This document shows, piece by piece, positions 25,001 to 33,934 of a stretch of 64,000 nt of DNA. The position numbers were made by a program, and so were the translations under genes. The stretch's first letter is position 1; each line of letters starts with the position of its first letter. The notes beneath the pieces were generated by a model. The model saw only the letters and a program-made list of their open reading frames with translations, was not told where the DNA came from and searched no databases. The stretch is from Streptomyces sp. TLI_146 (GTDB lineage Bacteria; Actinomycetota; Actinomycetes; Streptomycetales; Streptomycetaceae): contig NZ_PJMX01000001.1 of assembly GCF_002846415.1 (NCBI RefSeq), positions 2,542,001-2,606,000 of the forward strand. Reading direction: 5' to 3'.

Positions 25001-25606
25001 TCAGCCCAGGGTCCTGGCCAGATAGGCGTGCAGCAGTTCCCGGGTCTCGGAGACGATGCCCGGGTCGCCGTCCGGGTCGGTGCGGAAGGCGAGCCGCAGC
25101 AGCGCGTCCGCCGCCTCCACCGCGACCAGGATGGTGAGGCGCAGCTCGGCGTCGGGGGCGCGGCCGAACTGAGCCGGGAGCAGCTCGGCGAGCCGGTCGG
25201 CGAGGAGGTGGTTGGCGTCGGCGGCGGGGTCGGCGACCGGCTGCGGGCCGCCGAAGTCGACCAGGTTGAAGCCGGGCACGGTCTTCTTCAGGACCAGGTA
25301 CTCGTCGAGCACCGCGTCGATCGCCCCGCGCCAGTCCTCGGCCTCGATGGTGGCGAGCCGGGCACCGACGATCTCCGCGAACCGGTCCAGGTTGCGGGCG
25401 GCCAGCGCCTCCGCGAGCGCCCGCTTGTTGCTGAAGAACCGGTAGACCGAGCCGATGGGCACCCCGGCCCGCTGGGCGACGGCCCGGGTCGAGAGCTCTT
25501 CGTAACCGGTCTCGTCCAGGAGCTCGGCGCAGGCGTCCAGGATCCGGCTGAGGCGCTCGGCGCTGCGCTGCTGCACCGGTGCGCGGCGGAGGTTCGCATG
25601 GGGCAC
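25001..25606 (-). CDS. TetR-family regulator adjacent to molybdopterin oxidoreductase
   Basis: 201 aa from a GTG start at 25606. HTH at about 18-62 (ACAELLDETGYEELSTRAVA, then GVPIGSVYRFFSNKRALAEAL); the rest is helical with the segment VAVEAADALLRLAFRTDPDGDP, typical of TetR_C domains in lipid-linked regulators. It lies upstream of the oxidoreductase on the same strand, with the CATACCGACCGGT motif in the gap. It is divergent from hmgA, but the hmgA promoter carries a different symmetric sequence. Confidence 0.88.
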   Translation of the reverse strand: MPHANLRRAPVQQRSAERLSRILDACAELLDETGYEELSTRAVAQRAGVPIGSVYRFFSNKRALAEALAARNLDRFAEIVGARLATIEAEDWRGAIDAVLDEYLVLKKTVPGFNLVDFGGPQPVADPAADANHLLADRLAELLPAQFGRAPDAELRLTILVAVEAADALLRLAFRTDPDGDPGIVSETRELLHAYLARTLG

Positions 25607-25651
25607 GGCCCCATCATGCCGCGCTCGGCCGGTTTTGCCGTTGACGCGGTC

Positions 25652-25691
25652 GAATCCGAATCCTACGGTGACCCATAGGATTGCAGGATTC
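25652..25691. promoter_or_regulatory. nested inverted repeat in the hmgA promoter
   Basis: AATCCTA (25659-25665) and TAGGATT (25676-25682) form a 7-bp dyad with a 10-bp spacer. A second GAATCC (25652-25657) and GGATTC (25686-25691) flank it, giving two half-sites on each side. It is 20-60 bp before the hmgA start, a good position for a repressor or activator of tyrosine catabolism. Confidence 0.55.
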
Positions 25692-25711
25692 TTCGGCAGC
25701 GGGAGCGGCAG

Positions 25712-27031
25712 ATGACGACCAGCAGCGAGCAGGCCAGGAAGACGGCGGAGGCGTTGACGTACTCCCCGGGGTTCGGCAACGAGCACAGCTCGGAGGCGGT
25801 TCCCGGCGCTCTGCCGCATGGCCGGAACTCGCCGCAGCGCGCGCCCCTGGGGCTCTACGCGGAGCAGCTGAGCGGTTCCGCGTTCACCGAGCCCAGGGCG
25901 CACAACCGCCGCTCCTGGCTGTACCGGATCACGCCGTCGGCCGCGCACCCCGCCTTCGTCCGCACCGACAACGGCCATCTGCGCAGCGCGCCGTTCACCG
26001 AGACCGTGCCCGACCCCAACCGGCTGCGCTGGAACCCGCTGCCGGAGCCGGCCCCGGGCACGGACTGGCTGGCGGGCCTGTGGACGCTGGGCGGCAATGG
26101 CGACGCCACCCAGCGCACCGGCATGGCGGTGCACCTCTACCACGCCAACGCCTCCATGGACCGGGTCTTCAGCGACGCGGACGGCGAGCTGCTGATCGTC
26201 CCCGAGCACGGCGGGCTGCTGCTGCGCACCGAGTTCGGCCTGCTCGCGGCCCGCCCCGGCGAGGTCGCGCTGATCCCGCGCGGCGTGCGCTTCCGCGTCG
26301 AGCTGCTCGACGCGACGGCCCGCGGCTATGTGTGCGAGAACTACGGCCAGCCGTTCCAGCTCCCCGACCTCGGCCCGATCGGCGCCAACGGCCTCGCCAA
26401 CGCCCGCGACTTCCTGGCGCCGGTCGCGGCGTACGAGGAGGTCGAGGGCCCGGTGGAGGTGGTCAACAAGTTCTGCGGCAACCTGTGGACCGCGCAGTAC
26501 GACCACTCCCCGCTCGACGTGGTCGCGTGGCACGGCAACCACGTCCCGTACGTGTACGACCTGCGCCGCTTCAACGTCATCGGCACGATCTCGTACGACC
26601 ACCCGGACCCGTCGATCTTCACGGTTCTCACGTCCCCGTCGGACACCCCCGGCCTCGCGGGCGTCGACTTCGTCGTCTTCGCGCCGCGCTGGCTGGTGGG
26701 CGAGGACACGTTCCGCCCGCCGTACTTCCACCGGAACGTGATGAGCGAGTACATGGGCCTCATCGAGGGCGCGTACGACGCGAAGGCGGAGGGCTTCGTC
26801 CCCGGCGGCGGCTCCCTCCACAACATGATGTCGGCCCACGGCCCCGACCGTGAGACCTTCGACAGGGCGAGCGCGGCGGAGCTGAAGCCCCAGAAGATCG
26901 ACGACGGCCTCGCGTTCATGTTCGAGACGCGCTGGCCGGTGACGGCGACGGAACAGGCGGCGTCGGCGGAGCACCTCCAGCGGGGGTACGACGAGGTGTG
27001 GCGGGGGCTGGAGCGGCATTTCCGGGCGTGA
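25712..27031 (+). CDS. hmgA: homogentisate 1,2-dioxygenase
   Basis: A 439-aa enzyme that opens the ring of homogentisate to maleylacetoacetate in tyrosine and phenylalanine breakdown, using a non-haem Fe(II). Matches across the family: [19 protein letters not shown] near the start, RSWLYRI, and near the C-terminus the iron-binding [14 protein letters not shown] and [12 protein letters not shown]. The ATG at 25712 follows a GGGAG ribosome site. Monocistronic here: fumarylacetoacetase and maleylacetoacetate isomerase are not next to it. Loss of this gene leads to brown pyomelanin in many bacteria. Confidence 0.97.
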   Translation: MTTSSEQARKTAEALTYSPGFGNEHSSEAVPGALPHGRNSPQRAPLGLYAEQLSGSAFTEPRAHNRRSWLYRITPSAAHPAFVRTDNGHLRSAPFTETVPDPNRLRWNPLPEPAPGTDWLAGLWTLGGNGDATQRTGMAVHLYHANASMDRVFSDADGELLIVPEHGGLLLRTEFGLLAARPGEVALIPRGVRFRVELLDATARGYVCENYGQPFQLPDLGPIGANGLANARDFLAPVAAYEEVEGPVEVVNKFCGNLWTAQYDHSPLDVVAWHGNHVPYVYDLRRFNVIGTISYDHPDPSIFTVLTSPSDTPGLAGVDFVVFAPRWLVGEDTFRPPYFHRNVMSEYMGLIEGAYDAKAEGFVPGGGSLHNMMSAHGPDRETFDRASAAELKPQKIDDGLAFMFETRWPVTATEQAASAEHLQRGYDEVWRGLERHFRA

Positions 27032-27053
27032 CGGGGGTGACGGGGCGGGTGTG

Positions 27054-27070
27054 GCCGGACCCGGTCCGGC
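27054..27070 (+). terminator. terminator after hmgA
   Basis: GCCGGA/TCCGGC stem (27054-27059, 27065-27070) with a 5-nt loop, followed by TCGTTT, 23 bp after the hmgA stop. Confidence 0.6.
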
Positions 27071-27162
27071 TCGTTTCCCCGGGCCGGGCCATGCCGAGCC
27101 GCCCCCTCCCGGATCCTGATCAGTACCTTCCGCTTCGTCCCAGAGCCTGATACGGAATCTCC

Positions 27163-27945
27163 GTGACCTCCTCGACCCCCGCCCCCACTCCCCCGGCCTC
27201 CGCCTTCGCCCCCGACTCGCTGGTCCTCAACCGCAAGCTGCCGCTCTGGTACCAGGTCTCGCAGTCCCTGCGGGCGTCGATACTGGGCCGCACCCCGGAC
27301 GCCTCGCTGCGGCTGCCCACCGAGGAGCGGCTGGCCGCGCACTACGGCGTGAGCGTGCTCACCATGCGGCAGGCGCTGAAGGAGCTGGAGGAGGAGGGAC
27401 TGATCACCCGGCACCGGCGGCGCGGCACGTTCATCGAGCCGGCCGCGCGGCGGGGGGCGCCGGTGCGGCTGCTCGGCTCGATCGACGCGATCGTGGCGCA
27501 GCAGTCGGGCGAGCCGACGGCGGTCCTCGGGCACGGGCCGGAGCCGGTGCCGGGGGAGCTCGCGGAGTACTTCCCCGACTGCGAGTCGGTCGTCACCTAC
27601 CGTCGTCTGCGGCGCGACAAGGACACCGGGGAGCCCACCAACTGGGCGGAGAACGCGGTACGTCCGGAGCTCGCGGCCGGGATCGACGTGGCCGACCTCG
27701 AACGCTGGCCCATGACGAAGGTGCTGCGGGACGCGGTGGGAGTGCGGATCCTGCGGATCACGGACACGGTGGAGGCGCGGTTGGCGGATCCGGAGACGGC
27801 GGAGCTGCTGGAGGTGCCGCTGCTGTCGCCGATCCTGCATTACACGGGGGTGACGTACGACGTGGCGGGGCGGGTGGTGGATGTGGCCCGGATCCGGTAC
27901 CGGGGTGACCGCTTCTCGTTCTCGGTGACGGTGGAGGCGCGGTGA
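27163..27945 (+). CDS. GntR/HutC-family transcriptional regulator
   Basis: 260 aa from GTG 27163. An N-terminal winged HTH (LPLWYQVSQSLRASI, LPTEERLAAHYGVSVLTMRQALKEL, ITRHRRRGTFI) at about 25-95 is followed by a UTRA ligand domain (VVTYRRLRRDKDTGEP ... HYTGVTYDVAGRVVDVARIRYRGDRFSF). UTRA regulators usually sense small metabolites such as sugars, histidine derivatives or amines. Located just after hmgA on the same strand, but separated by a terminator, so control of hmgA is possible rather than shown. Confidence 0.9.
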   Translation: MTSSTPAPTPPASAFAPDSLVLNRKLPLWYQVSQSLRASILGRTPDASLRLPTEERLAAHYGVSVLTMRQALKELEEEGLITRHRRRGTFIEPAARRGAPVRLLGSIDAIVAQQSGEPTAVLGHGPEPVPGELAEYFPDCESVVTYRRLRRDKDTGEPTNWAENAVRPELAAGIDVADLERWPMTKVLRDAVGVRILRITDTVEARLADPETAELLEVPLLSPILHYTGVTYDVAGRVVDVARIRYRGDRFSFSVTVEAR

Positions 27946-27960
27946 CCTCCCGGGGGCGGG

Positions 27961-28104
27961 TGTTCGTCTGCGGGCCGGTGGTGGGCTGGTCGCGCAGTTC
28001 CCCGCGCTCCTAGGGGGTACGGGCGAGTGCGATGGCGAAGCCGAGCATTTCAGGGGCGCGGGGAACTGCGCGAGCAACCCACCACGGCCCGCAGCCGAAC
28101 ACGG
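27961..28104. repeat. inverted pair of a dispersed streptomycete intergenic repeat
   Basis: One copy on the minus strand (27961-28012) and one on the plus strand (28051-28104), each carrying GGGGCGCGGGGAACTGCGCG (first copy reads GCGCGGGG...) and CGGCCCGCAG. Related copies occur at 50695-50809 and partly at 7206-7250. The head-to-head pair could form a long hairpin. A GGGGGCGCAGCCCCC hairpin follows at 28111-28125. Confidence 0.6.
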
Positions 28105-28161
28105 GGGTCTGGGGGCGCAGCCCCCGGCAAGCCACCTCAGCAGGCCCTAACATGGGCCCCC

Positions 28162-29348
28162 GTGAGTGACGACCTGCAGCCGCTCGACGACCTGATGCCC
28201 TGGTCCGTGGCCCAGCTCCGCCCCGGCCGCCCCTGGGTCACCGCCCCGGACGCCCGTACGCTCAGGACCCGCTGGGACAGACTCGTCCAGGCGGACGGGG
28301 ACACCCGCGAACACCTCTTCCGCCCCACCCGCACCCGCACCCTCCACACCCGCGTCCCCGCCCTCCCCTCGACCCCCGCAGGCACCACCCCCCTCGCCCT
28401 GGAATCCGGCCCCTGCCCCACCCCCTCCGCTTCACCCACGGCCCCTTCGACCAGCAGTGGCTGATACCCGATCACCGCCTCCTGGACGCCGCCCGCCCGG
28501 AGCTGTGGCGGGTCGCCGACGAGCGGCAGGTGTTCCTCGTCGAGCAGGGGTACGTGCCGAAGACCAGCGGGCCCGCCCTCACCGTCTCCGCCCTGCTCCC
28601 CGACGGCCGCTCCCTCGCCGGCCGCCCGGGCCGCATCCGCCCCCTCTACCGCCGCCCGGGCGCCACCGAACCCAACGTCACGCCCGGCCTGCTCCCCTTC
28701 CTCGGCAAGGCGTACGGGCACGACGTCACCCCCGAGGACCTGCTCGCCTGGACCGTGGCCGCCGCGCAGCCCTCGCCCTCGGGGTGCGTGCTGCCGCTCA
28801 CCTCCGACCCCCGGCTCTGGGAGCGCGGCGTCGAGCTGGGGCACCGGATCGTCGAGCTGACCGTGCGCGGGGCGCGCGGCGGCGACAGGCCCCGGCTGCC
28901 CGGCGGCCGGCGGCCGTACGTGCGGGCCGCGATCCCGGCCCGGCCGGACACCCTGCGGTACGACCCGGAGGACGAGAGCCTGTACCTCGGCGAGGGCCGG
29001 ATCTCTCCCGTCCCGTCGGGCGCCTGGGAGTTCGGGGTGAGCGGCGTACGCGTACTGGAGCTGTGGTTCGAGGCGCGGACCGGGACCGGTGAGCCGGGGA
29101 CCCTGGAAGCCCTGCGGCCCGCCTCCTGGCCGCAGGAGTGGACCTCCGAGCTCCTTGAGCTCATCACCGTGCTGGCCCTGCTCGACGAACTGCGGCCCCG
29201 GCAGCGGGAGCTGGCCGACGGTCCCCGTCTCGCCCGGGACCGGCTCGTCGAGGCGCGCGTCCTGCCCGTACCGCCCGCGGCCCGCCGCCCCGCCTCCGTA
29301 CTCGACCACCACGAAGAGGGCCCGGACGGTCAGCTGGCCCTCCTTTGA
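28162..29348 (+). pseudogene. Type-ISP restriction/modification C-terminal-domain protein, frameshifted
   Basis: Two adjacent frames together encode one protein of about 395 aa. Frame A runs from GTG 28162 (VSDDLQPLDDLMPWSVAQL) and stops at 28464; frame B takes over with RFTHGPFDQQWLIPDHRLL and continues to the stop at 29348 (WPQEWTSELLELITVLALL near its end). Adding one C to the C5 run at 28421-28425 restores a single frame through GPCPTPLRFTHGPFDQQW. The sequence resembles the target-recognition C-terminal domain of Type ISP enzymes; no helicase or methyltransferase motif is present, so even the intact protein would be a stand-alone domain. Either a real decayed gene or a sequencing error in the C-run. 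Confidence 0.72.
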
Positions 29349-29463
29349 TCCAGAAGCCTCCTGATCCGGACGGCTCCTGATCCGGACGCCTCGGACCGGC
29401 AAGTCGACTGATCCGCAAGTCGACCGTGACAAAAGTGGGTCATCCACGATAGGCACGGCTTCC

Positions 29464-30660
29464 ATGAGCACTCCGCAGCCCCTCCCCCTCGACGGGATCA
29501 CGGTCGTCGCCGTGGAGCAGGCCGTCTCCGCCCCGTTCGCCACCCGCCAGCTCGCCGACCTCGGCGCCCGGGTGATCAAGGTCGAGCGGCCCGACGGCGG
29601 TGACTTCGCCCGTCACTACGACACCGCCGCCCGCGGCCTCGCCTCGCACTTCGTCTGGTGCAACCGGGGCAAGGAGTCGATCGCCCTGGATCTGAAGGAC
29701 CCGCGCGGACTCGACGTCCTGCGGCGGCTGATCGCCGGGGCCGACGTGTTCGTGCAGAACCTGGCGCACGGGGCCGCCGCGAGGATGGGCCTGGACGCGG
29801 CCACGCTCTGCGCCGCACACCCCCGCCTGGTCGCGGTCGACATATCGGGGTACGGCGCCGACGGCCCGTACGCGCACAAGCGGGCGTACGACATGCTCGT
29901 GCAGTGCGAGGCCGGTCTGGTGTCCGTGACGGGGACGCCGGAGCAGCCCGTGAAGGCGGGGATCCCGGCCGCCGACATCGCCGCCGCGATGTACGCCTAC
30001 TCGGGCGTCCTCGCGGCCCTGCTGCGCCGGGGCACCACCGGCCGCGGCGGCCCGGTGGAGGTCTCGATGCTGGACGCGCTGGCGGAGTGGCTGGGGCATC
30101 CCCTGCACCATGTGATGCACGGGGGAACGGAACCGGCGCGCACAGGGGTCGCGCACGCCGTCATCGCCCCGTACAACGCGTATGCGACGGCGGACGGCCA
30201 GGTGCTGCTCTCCGTACAGAACGACCGCGAGTGGCGGAGGCTGACCGAACAGGTGCTGGAACGACCGGAGTTGGCCGAAGACCCGGCGTACGCGACCAAC
30301 ACCGCGCGGACCGCGCACCGGGCGGAGACGGACAAGGCCGTCGGTGAGGCGCTGGCCGGGATGACCGCCGCCGAGGCGATCGCCCGCCTGGAGGCCGCCG
30401 GCATCGCGTGCGCGCGGCTCAACACGGTCGCTCAGGCCGCCGCGCATCCGCAGCTCGCGGCGCGCGACCGCTGGCGGGAGGTGGACTCACCGGCGGGGCC
30501 GCTGCGGGCGCTGCTGCCGCCCGTCGTCCTGCCGGGCGGCGCCGAGCCGAGGATGGGTGCGGTACCGGCGCTGGGCGAGCACACCGAAGCGCTGCTGCGA
30601 GCCCTGGGGATGACAGAGGAGCTGACAGCAGCGCTGCGCCGGGACGGCGTGATCGCCTGA
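29464..30660 (+). CDS. CaiB/BaiF (family III) CoA-transferase
   Basis: A 398-aa enzyme. Family marks: VVAVEQAVSAPFATRQLADLGARVIKVE cut to its key parts (VEQAVSAP, ADLGARVIKVERP), WCNRGKESIALDLKD, and DISGYGADGPYAHKRAYDML with the catalytic aspartate in the last block. These enzymes move CoA between acids such as carnitine, formate, oxalate or aromatic acyl groups. No partner enzyme lies next to it on the same strand; the preceding gene is broken. The substrate is unknown. Confidence 0.92.
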   Translation: MSTPQPLPLDGITVVAVEQAVSAPFATRQLADLGARVIKVERPDGGDFARHYDTAARGLASHFVWCNRGKESIALDLKDPRGLDVLRRLIAGADVFVQNLAHGAAARMGLDAATLCAAHPRLVAVDISGYGADGPYAHKRAYDMLVQCEAGLVSVTGTPEQPVKAGIPAADIAAAMYAYSGVLAALLRRGTTGRGGPVEVSMLDALAEWLGHPLHHVMHGGTEPARTGVAHAVIAPYNAYATADGQVLLSVQNDREWRRLTEQVLERPELAEDPAYATNTARTAHRAETDKAVGEALAGMTAAEAIARLEAAGIACARLNTVAQAAAHPQLAARDRWREVDSPAGPLRALLPPVVLPGGAEPRMGAVPALGEHTEALLRALGMTEELTAALRRDGVIA

Positions 30661-30690
30661 GCGTGGGTCAGGAAGTCGTTGTTCTCTGCG

Positions 30691-30954
30691 TCAGCCGCGG
30701 CTGCCGAAGAGCGAGCGGCGAAGGCGCCGCAGCGGGGCGAAGAGCGAAACGCGGGCGCTCTTGCTCCTGTGGCTGTGCGCGGCGTCACGCGAGGTCAGCT
30801 CACGCATCAGCAAGGTCGCCTCGGCCGACTCCCGCAGCGGGACGGCGGGACCGCCCAGCACCGAGAGATGGCGGTCGAGCCGCGAGCTGGTCGCACTGCT
30901 CCCGCAGGTGATGGCAGGCACTCGCGCCCTGCTGCGCACTGTTATCTGTTCCAT
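30691..30954 (-). CDS. small conserved basic protein, function unknown
   Basis: 87 aa: MEQITVRSRARVPAITCG at the start and a very basic C-terminus (HRSKSARVSLFAPLRRLRRSLF, cut to key feature: Arg/Lys-rich amphipathic tail). The ATG at 30954 is chosen over an in-frame upstream start at 31077 that would add a Pro/Gly-rich leader. From memory, similar short proteins occur widely in Streptomyces, but no domain is known. It lies tail-to-tail with the CoA transferase, 30 bp apart, and head-to-head with a Ser/Thr kinase gene. The basic tail suggests binding to membrane or nucleic acid. Confidence 0.62.
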   Translation of the reverse strand: MEQITVRSRARVPAITCGSSATSSRLDRHLSVLGGPAVPLRESAEATLLMRELTSRDAAHSHRSKSARVSLFAPLRRLRRSLFGSRG

Positions 30955-31211
30955 GTCACTCCCCACCCATACGAGGGCACCCGGCCCCGGGCAGGGTAAC
31001 CCTATCGCCCTCGCATCACACTCGTGTATCCCGGTGGTGGGATTCACCTCTCCCGGGGAGGGGTTGACACGAGGCACCGATTACTCTCCGAATATGCCTG
31101 ATTCCAGGGCGAGTTGGACAACGCGTCGGAGGGGGCCACTACCGCGCTGACCTGAGCTAACGTGGAGAGGATCCGCCGTTGTGGTCGCGCCCTCGCCGAG
31201 GAGGCCCGCCA

Positions 31212-32915
31212 GTGAGCGAAGTGCCGGGCAGTGAAGAGCGCGTGATCGGGGGCCGCTACCGGCTGCTGTCCCCGCTCGGCCGCGGCGGCATGGGCGAGGT
31301 GTGGCGGGCGCGCGACGAGGTGCTGGGGCGCGAGGTCGCGGTCAAGGAGGTACGGGCTCCGGCCGGGCTCGACTCCACCGACGAACAGCGGCTGTACGCA
31401 CGCCTGGAGCGCGAGGCGTGGGCCGCGGCCCGGATCTCGCACCGCAACGTGGTGACGGTCTATGACGTGGCGACCCACGACGGCCGCCCCTGGATCGTGA
31501 TGGAACTGGTGCGCGGGCTCTCGCTCTCCGAGGTCCTGGAGGCGGACGGGCCGGTGTCGCCGCAGCGCGCCGGGCACATCGGCGCCGAGATCGTCGCGGC
31601 CCTGCGCGCCGCGCACGCGGCCGGGGTGCTGCACCGCGATGTGAAGCCCGCCAACGTGCTGCTCGCCAACGACGGCCGGGTGGTCCTCACCGACTTCGGG
31701 ATCGCCATGGTCGCGGGCACCTCCACGCTCACCATGACGGGCGAGGTGATCGGGTCGCCCGAATTCCTCTCCCCCGAACAGGCGTTGGGGCGCACGCCGG
31801 GACCCGCGTCGGACCTGTGGTCGCTCGGGGTGCTGCTGTACGCGGCGGTCGAGGGCAGCACGCCGTTCCGCCAGGCGACCCCGCTCTCCACACTGCGGGC
31901 CGTGGTCGACGAGGAGCTCCCGCCGCCGCACCGGGCGGGCGCGCTGGCCCCGGTGATCGCGGGGCTGCTGCGCAAGGACCCGGCCGAGCGGCTGTCGACG
32001 GAGGAGGCCGAGCACCAGCTGCGGGTGGTGGGCGCGGGTGGTGAGGTGCGGGACATCCCGCCGCCGTATCCCGGGGCGTACGACCCGACGGTCGCCGCGC
32101 CCGCGCCGGGCCTCGGTCCGACGCCGCCGCTGCCGACCGCCCCGGTGGCGCCGGGAGCGTACGACCCCGAAAGGGCGGAGCCGTCGACGGGCCGTCAGAG
32201 CAGGGCCGGTGTGGTCCTCTTGATCGGAGCCCTGCTCCTGCTGCTCGCGCTCGGCGGGCTCGTGTGGGCGCTGACGCACCGCGGGGACGGCGGAGGGGGC
32301 GACGAGAGCGCGGGCACACCCTCCGCACCGGGCCCGGTCTCGCACTCCACACCGCACAGCAGCAACACCACCACCAAGAGCCACAGCCCCACGACCGCCA
32401 CCACGGGCCCCACCAACACCCCCAGTTCCAGCCCGAGCAGCTCCGCGCCGCCCGCGCAGTCCGTAAAGGTCTCACTCAAGACCGTTCGCGGAAGTTACGA
32501 GGGAACCTGCCCGCCGCCGGACGACTCGGCCCCGGCCGTGGTCGCCACGTTCACCGTGGGCCGTACGCCGGTGGACGTCCAGTACCGCTGGGTGACGGCC
32601 ACCGGGGAGTCGTCCGAGCCGGGGTGGAAAACGCTGAGCTTCGGGTCCGGCGATGCCAGGAGCAAGGAGGTGCGGCACGTCGAGTCGGGGTACGAGGCCG
32701 GGAAGACCGTCCACAACGCGGTGCAGCTGGAGGTGCGCTCACCGGTCGCGGCGAACTCCAACTCGGTGTCCTATTCGATCACGTGTAAGGAGGAGACCCC
32801 GACGGGCGGGGCCTCCTCCTCTGGTGCGGAGCCGGCGGGCGGCGGCTCTGGATCACCCGCCGGGCAGAACAGGACCGGCCGGGATCAGGCGGCGTTGGCG
32901 AAGGTGGGCAGGTAG
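31212..32915 (+). CDS. membrane-anchored Ser/Thr protein kinase (PknB type)
   Basis: 567 aa from GTG 31212. The kinase domain is complete: GRGGMGEV (about 23-30), VAVKE lysine near 45, HRDVKPANV catalytic loop, DFG, and SPEFLSPEQALG activation-segment end. A Pro/Ala linker leads to one TM helix (VVLLIGALLLLLALGGLVWAL, about 336-356), then a Ser/Thr-rich stalk and a small extracellular domain with two cysteines (GTCPPPDD ... SITCKE). The extracellular part may sense a wall or envelope ligand. The last 45 codons run through a terminator-like hairpin (32788-32820) and into the convergent esterase gene by 31 bp, which is odd. Confidence 0.9.
   Translation: MSEVPGSEERVIGGRYRLLSPLGRGGMGEVWRARDEVLGREVAVKEVRAPAGLDSTDEQRLYARLEREAWAAARISHRNVVTVYDVATHDGRPWIVMELVRGLSLSEVLEADGPVSPQRAGHIGAEIVAALRAAHAAGVLHRDVKPANVLLANDGRVVLTDFGIAMVAGTSTLTMTGEVIGSPEFLSPEQALGRTPGPASDLWSLGVLLYAAVEGSTPFRQATPLSTLRAVVDEELPPPHRAGALAPVIAGLLRKDPAERLSTEEAEHQLRVVGAGGEVRDIPPPYPGAYDPTVAAPAPGLGPTPPLPTAPVAPGAYDPERAEPSTGRQSRAGVVLLIGALLLLLALGGLVWALTHRGDGGGGDESAGTPSAPGPVSHSTPHSSNTTTKSHSPTTATTGPTNTPSSSPSSSAPPAQSVKVSLKTVRGSYEGTCPPPDDSAPAVVATFTVGRTPVDVQYRWVTATGESSEPGWKTLSFGSGDARSKEVRHVESGYEAGKTVHNAVQLEVRSPVAANSNSVSYSITCKEETPTGGASSSGAEPAGGGSGSPAGQNRTGRDQAALAKVGR
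32788..32820. terminator. hairpin inside the 3' end of the kinase frame
   Basis: AGGAGGAGACCCC (32788-32800) pairs with GGGGCCTCCTCCT (32808-32820), 12 of 13 positions, 7-nt loop. It has the look of a bidirectional terminator for convergent genes but sits 95 bp before the kinase stop. Confidence 0.5.
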
Positions 32916-33700
32916 CCGCCGGACTGTCCGGCGGCGGTCGGGTGGTAGGACTCGCCGATGTTGGTCCAGACCAGGCTGTTCAGCCAGGAGCTGCTGGAGC
33001 AGATCTCGTGGTTGGTGAAGGGCGGGACGACCGAGGCGAAGGTGTAGCCGTGGTCGGCCGCACGCTTGGCGGTGACCGTGTTCAGCTCGTCCGCCGCGCT
33101 GTTGATGGCCGCGCGCGAGGTGTCGCTCAGCCCGCCGAAGCAGCTGCCGCCGATCTTGTAGAAGTGCGGGTAGCCGATGACGACGACATGGGCGTTGGGG
33201 GCCTTGGCTCTGATCGCGTCGTAGACGGAGTCGAGCTTTCCGGGCAGGACGGTGTCGGCGTAGGTGCGCGCCTGGTCGATGCGGTTGATGCAGGTGGACT
33301 GCGAATACAGGACGCAGGTGGTCATGACGTCGGAGAAGCCCGCGTCATTGCCGCCGATGGTGATCGAGACGAGGTCGGTGGCGGAGGTGAGCGGGCCGAG
33401 CTGACTGGCCTTCACATCGTCGGTCGTCGCCCCCGAACAGGCGGTGAAGGCGAACGAGGCAGGGGCGTGGGACGCCGCCCAGAGGGACGGGTAGGCCTTG
33501 GGCGAGCGCTTGCAGGAGCCGCTGGCGCTGTCGTACGTACCGGTTCCCACTCCCGAGGAGTAGGAGTCGCCGAGCGCCACATAATCGGTGCCCGCGGCCT
33601 GGGCGTGGGTCGCGGCACTGGCCACGCCCGCCCCGGTGAGGGCGAAGGCTGCGGTCAGGAAGATCGACGACACATAGGCCGTCATACGGGAGAGCTTCAT
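32885..33700 (-). CDS. secreted SGNH/GDSL esterase-lipase
   Basis: 271 aa with a signal peptide (LSRMTAYVSSIFLTAAFALT, cleavage near ASAATHA). Block I GDSYSSGVGTG holds the serine nucleophile, block III IGGNDAGF the Asn, and the C-terminal ESYHPTAAG the His; block II Gly lies in TACSGATTDD. Six cysteines in the mature part probably form three disulfides, as in known Streptomyces secreted GDSL lipases. It would hydrolyse short or medium acyl esters or phospholipids outside the cell. The ATG at 33700 has a strong AGGAGG eight bases upstream. Confidence 0.93.
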   Translation of the reverse strand: MKLSRMTAYVSSIFLTAAFALTGAGVASAATHAQAAGTDYVALGDSYSSGVGTGTYDSASGSCKRSPKAYPSLWAASHAPASFAFTACSGATTDDVKASQLGPLTSATDLVSITIGGNDAGFSDVMTTCVLYSQSTCINRIDQARTYADTVLPGKLDSVYDAIRAKAPNAHVVVIGYPHFYKIGGSCFGGLSDTSRAAINSAADELNTVTAKRAADHGYTFASVVPPFTNHEICSSSSWLNSLVWTNIGESYHPTAAGQSGGYLPTFANAA

Positions 33701-33934
33701 GTGGGGGCCTCCTAGTGCGGGATATCCGCCACAGATGTGGTACCAGCGAGTAGGGATCACCGGAAGTGGACATGCCAAGAACTTTCAGAAATCCGCTCCA
33801 ACGGGTGAACCCCTGACCCTGAGTTCCCGTCAATTGACCTTCGCCGCACGGAAGTTCACCTGCACGCCCCTTGCCTTGACGGCCCACCTGGGGTGCGCCA
33901 CATTGAAGCCCCGCTCACCACGCAGAGGATCAGA

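Noticed and set aside
28027..28161. Start of the ISP-domain gene at 28027
   Set aside because: That stretch lies within the dispersed intergenic repeat; GTG 28162 begins the conserved VSDD...LMPWSV sequence.
30409..30999. Plus-strand frames around 30408-30999
   Set aside because: Out-of-frame shadows of the CoA-transferase and the small basic gene; no ribosome site or conserved motif.
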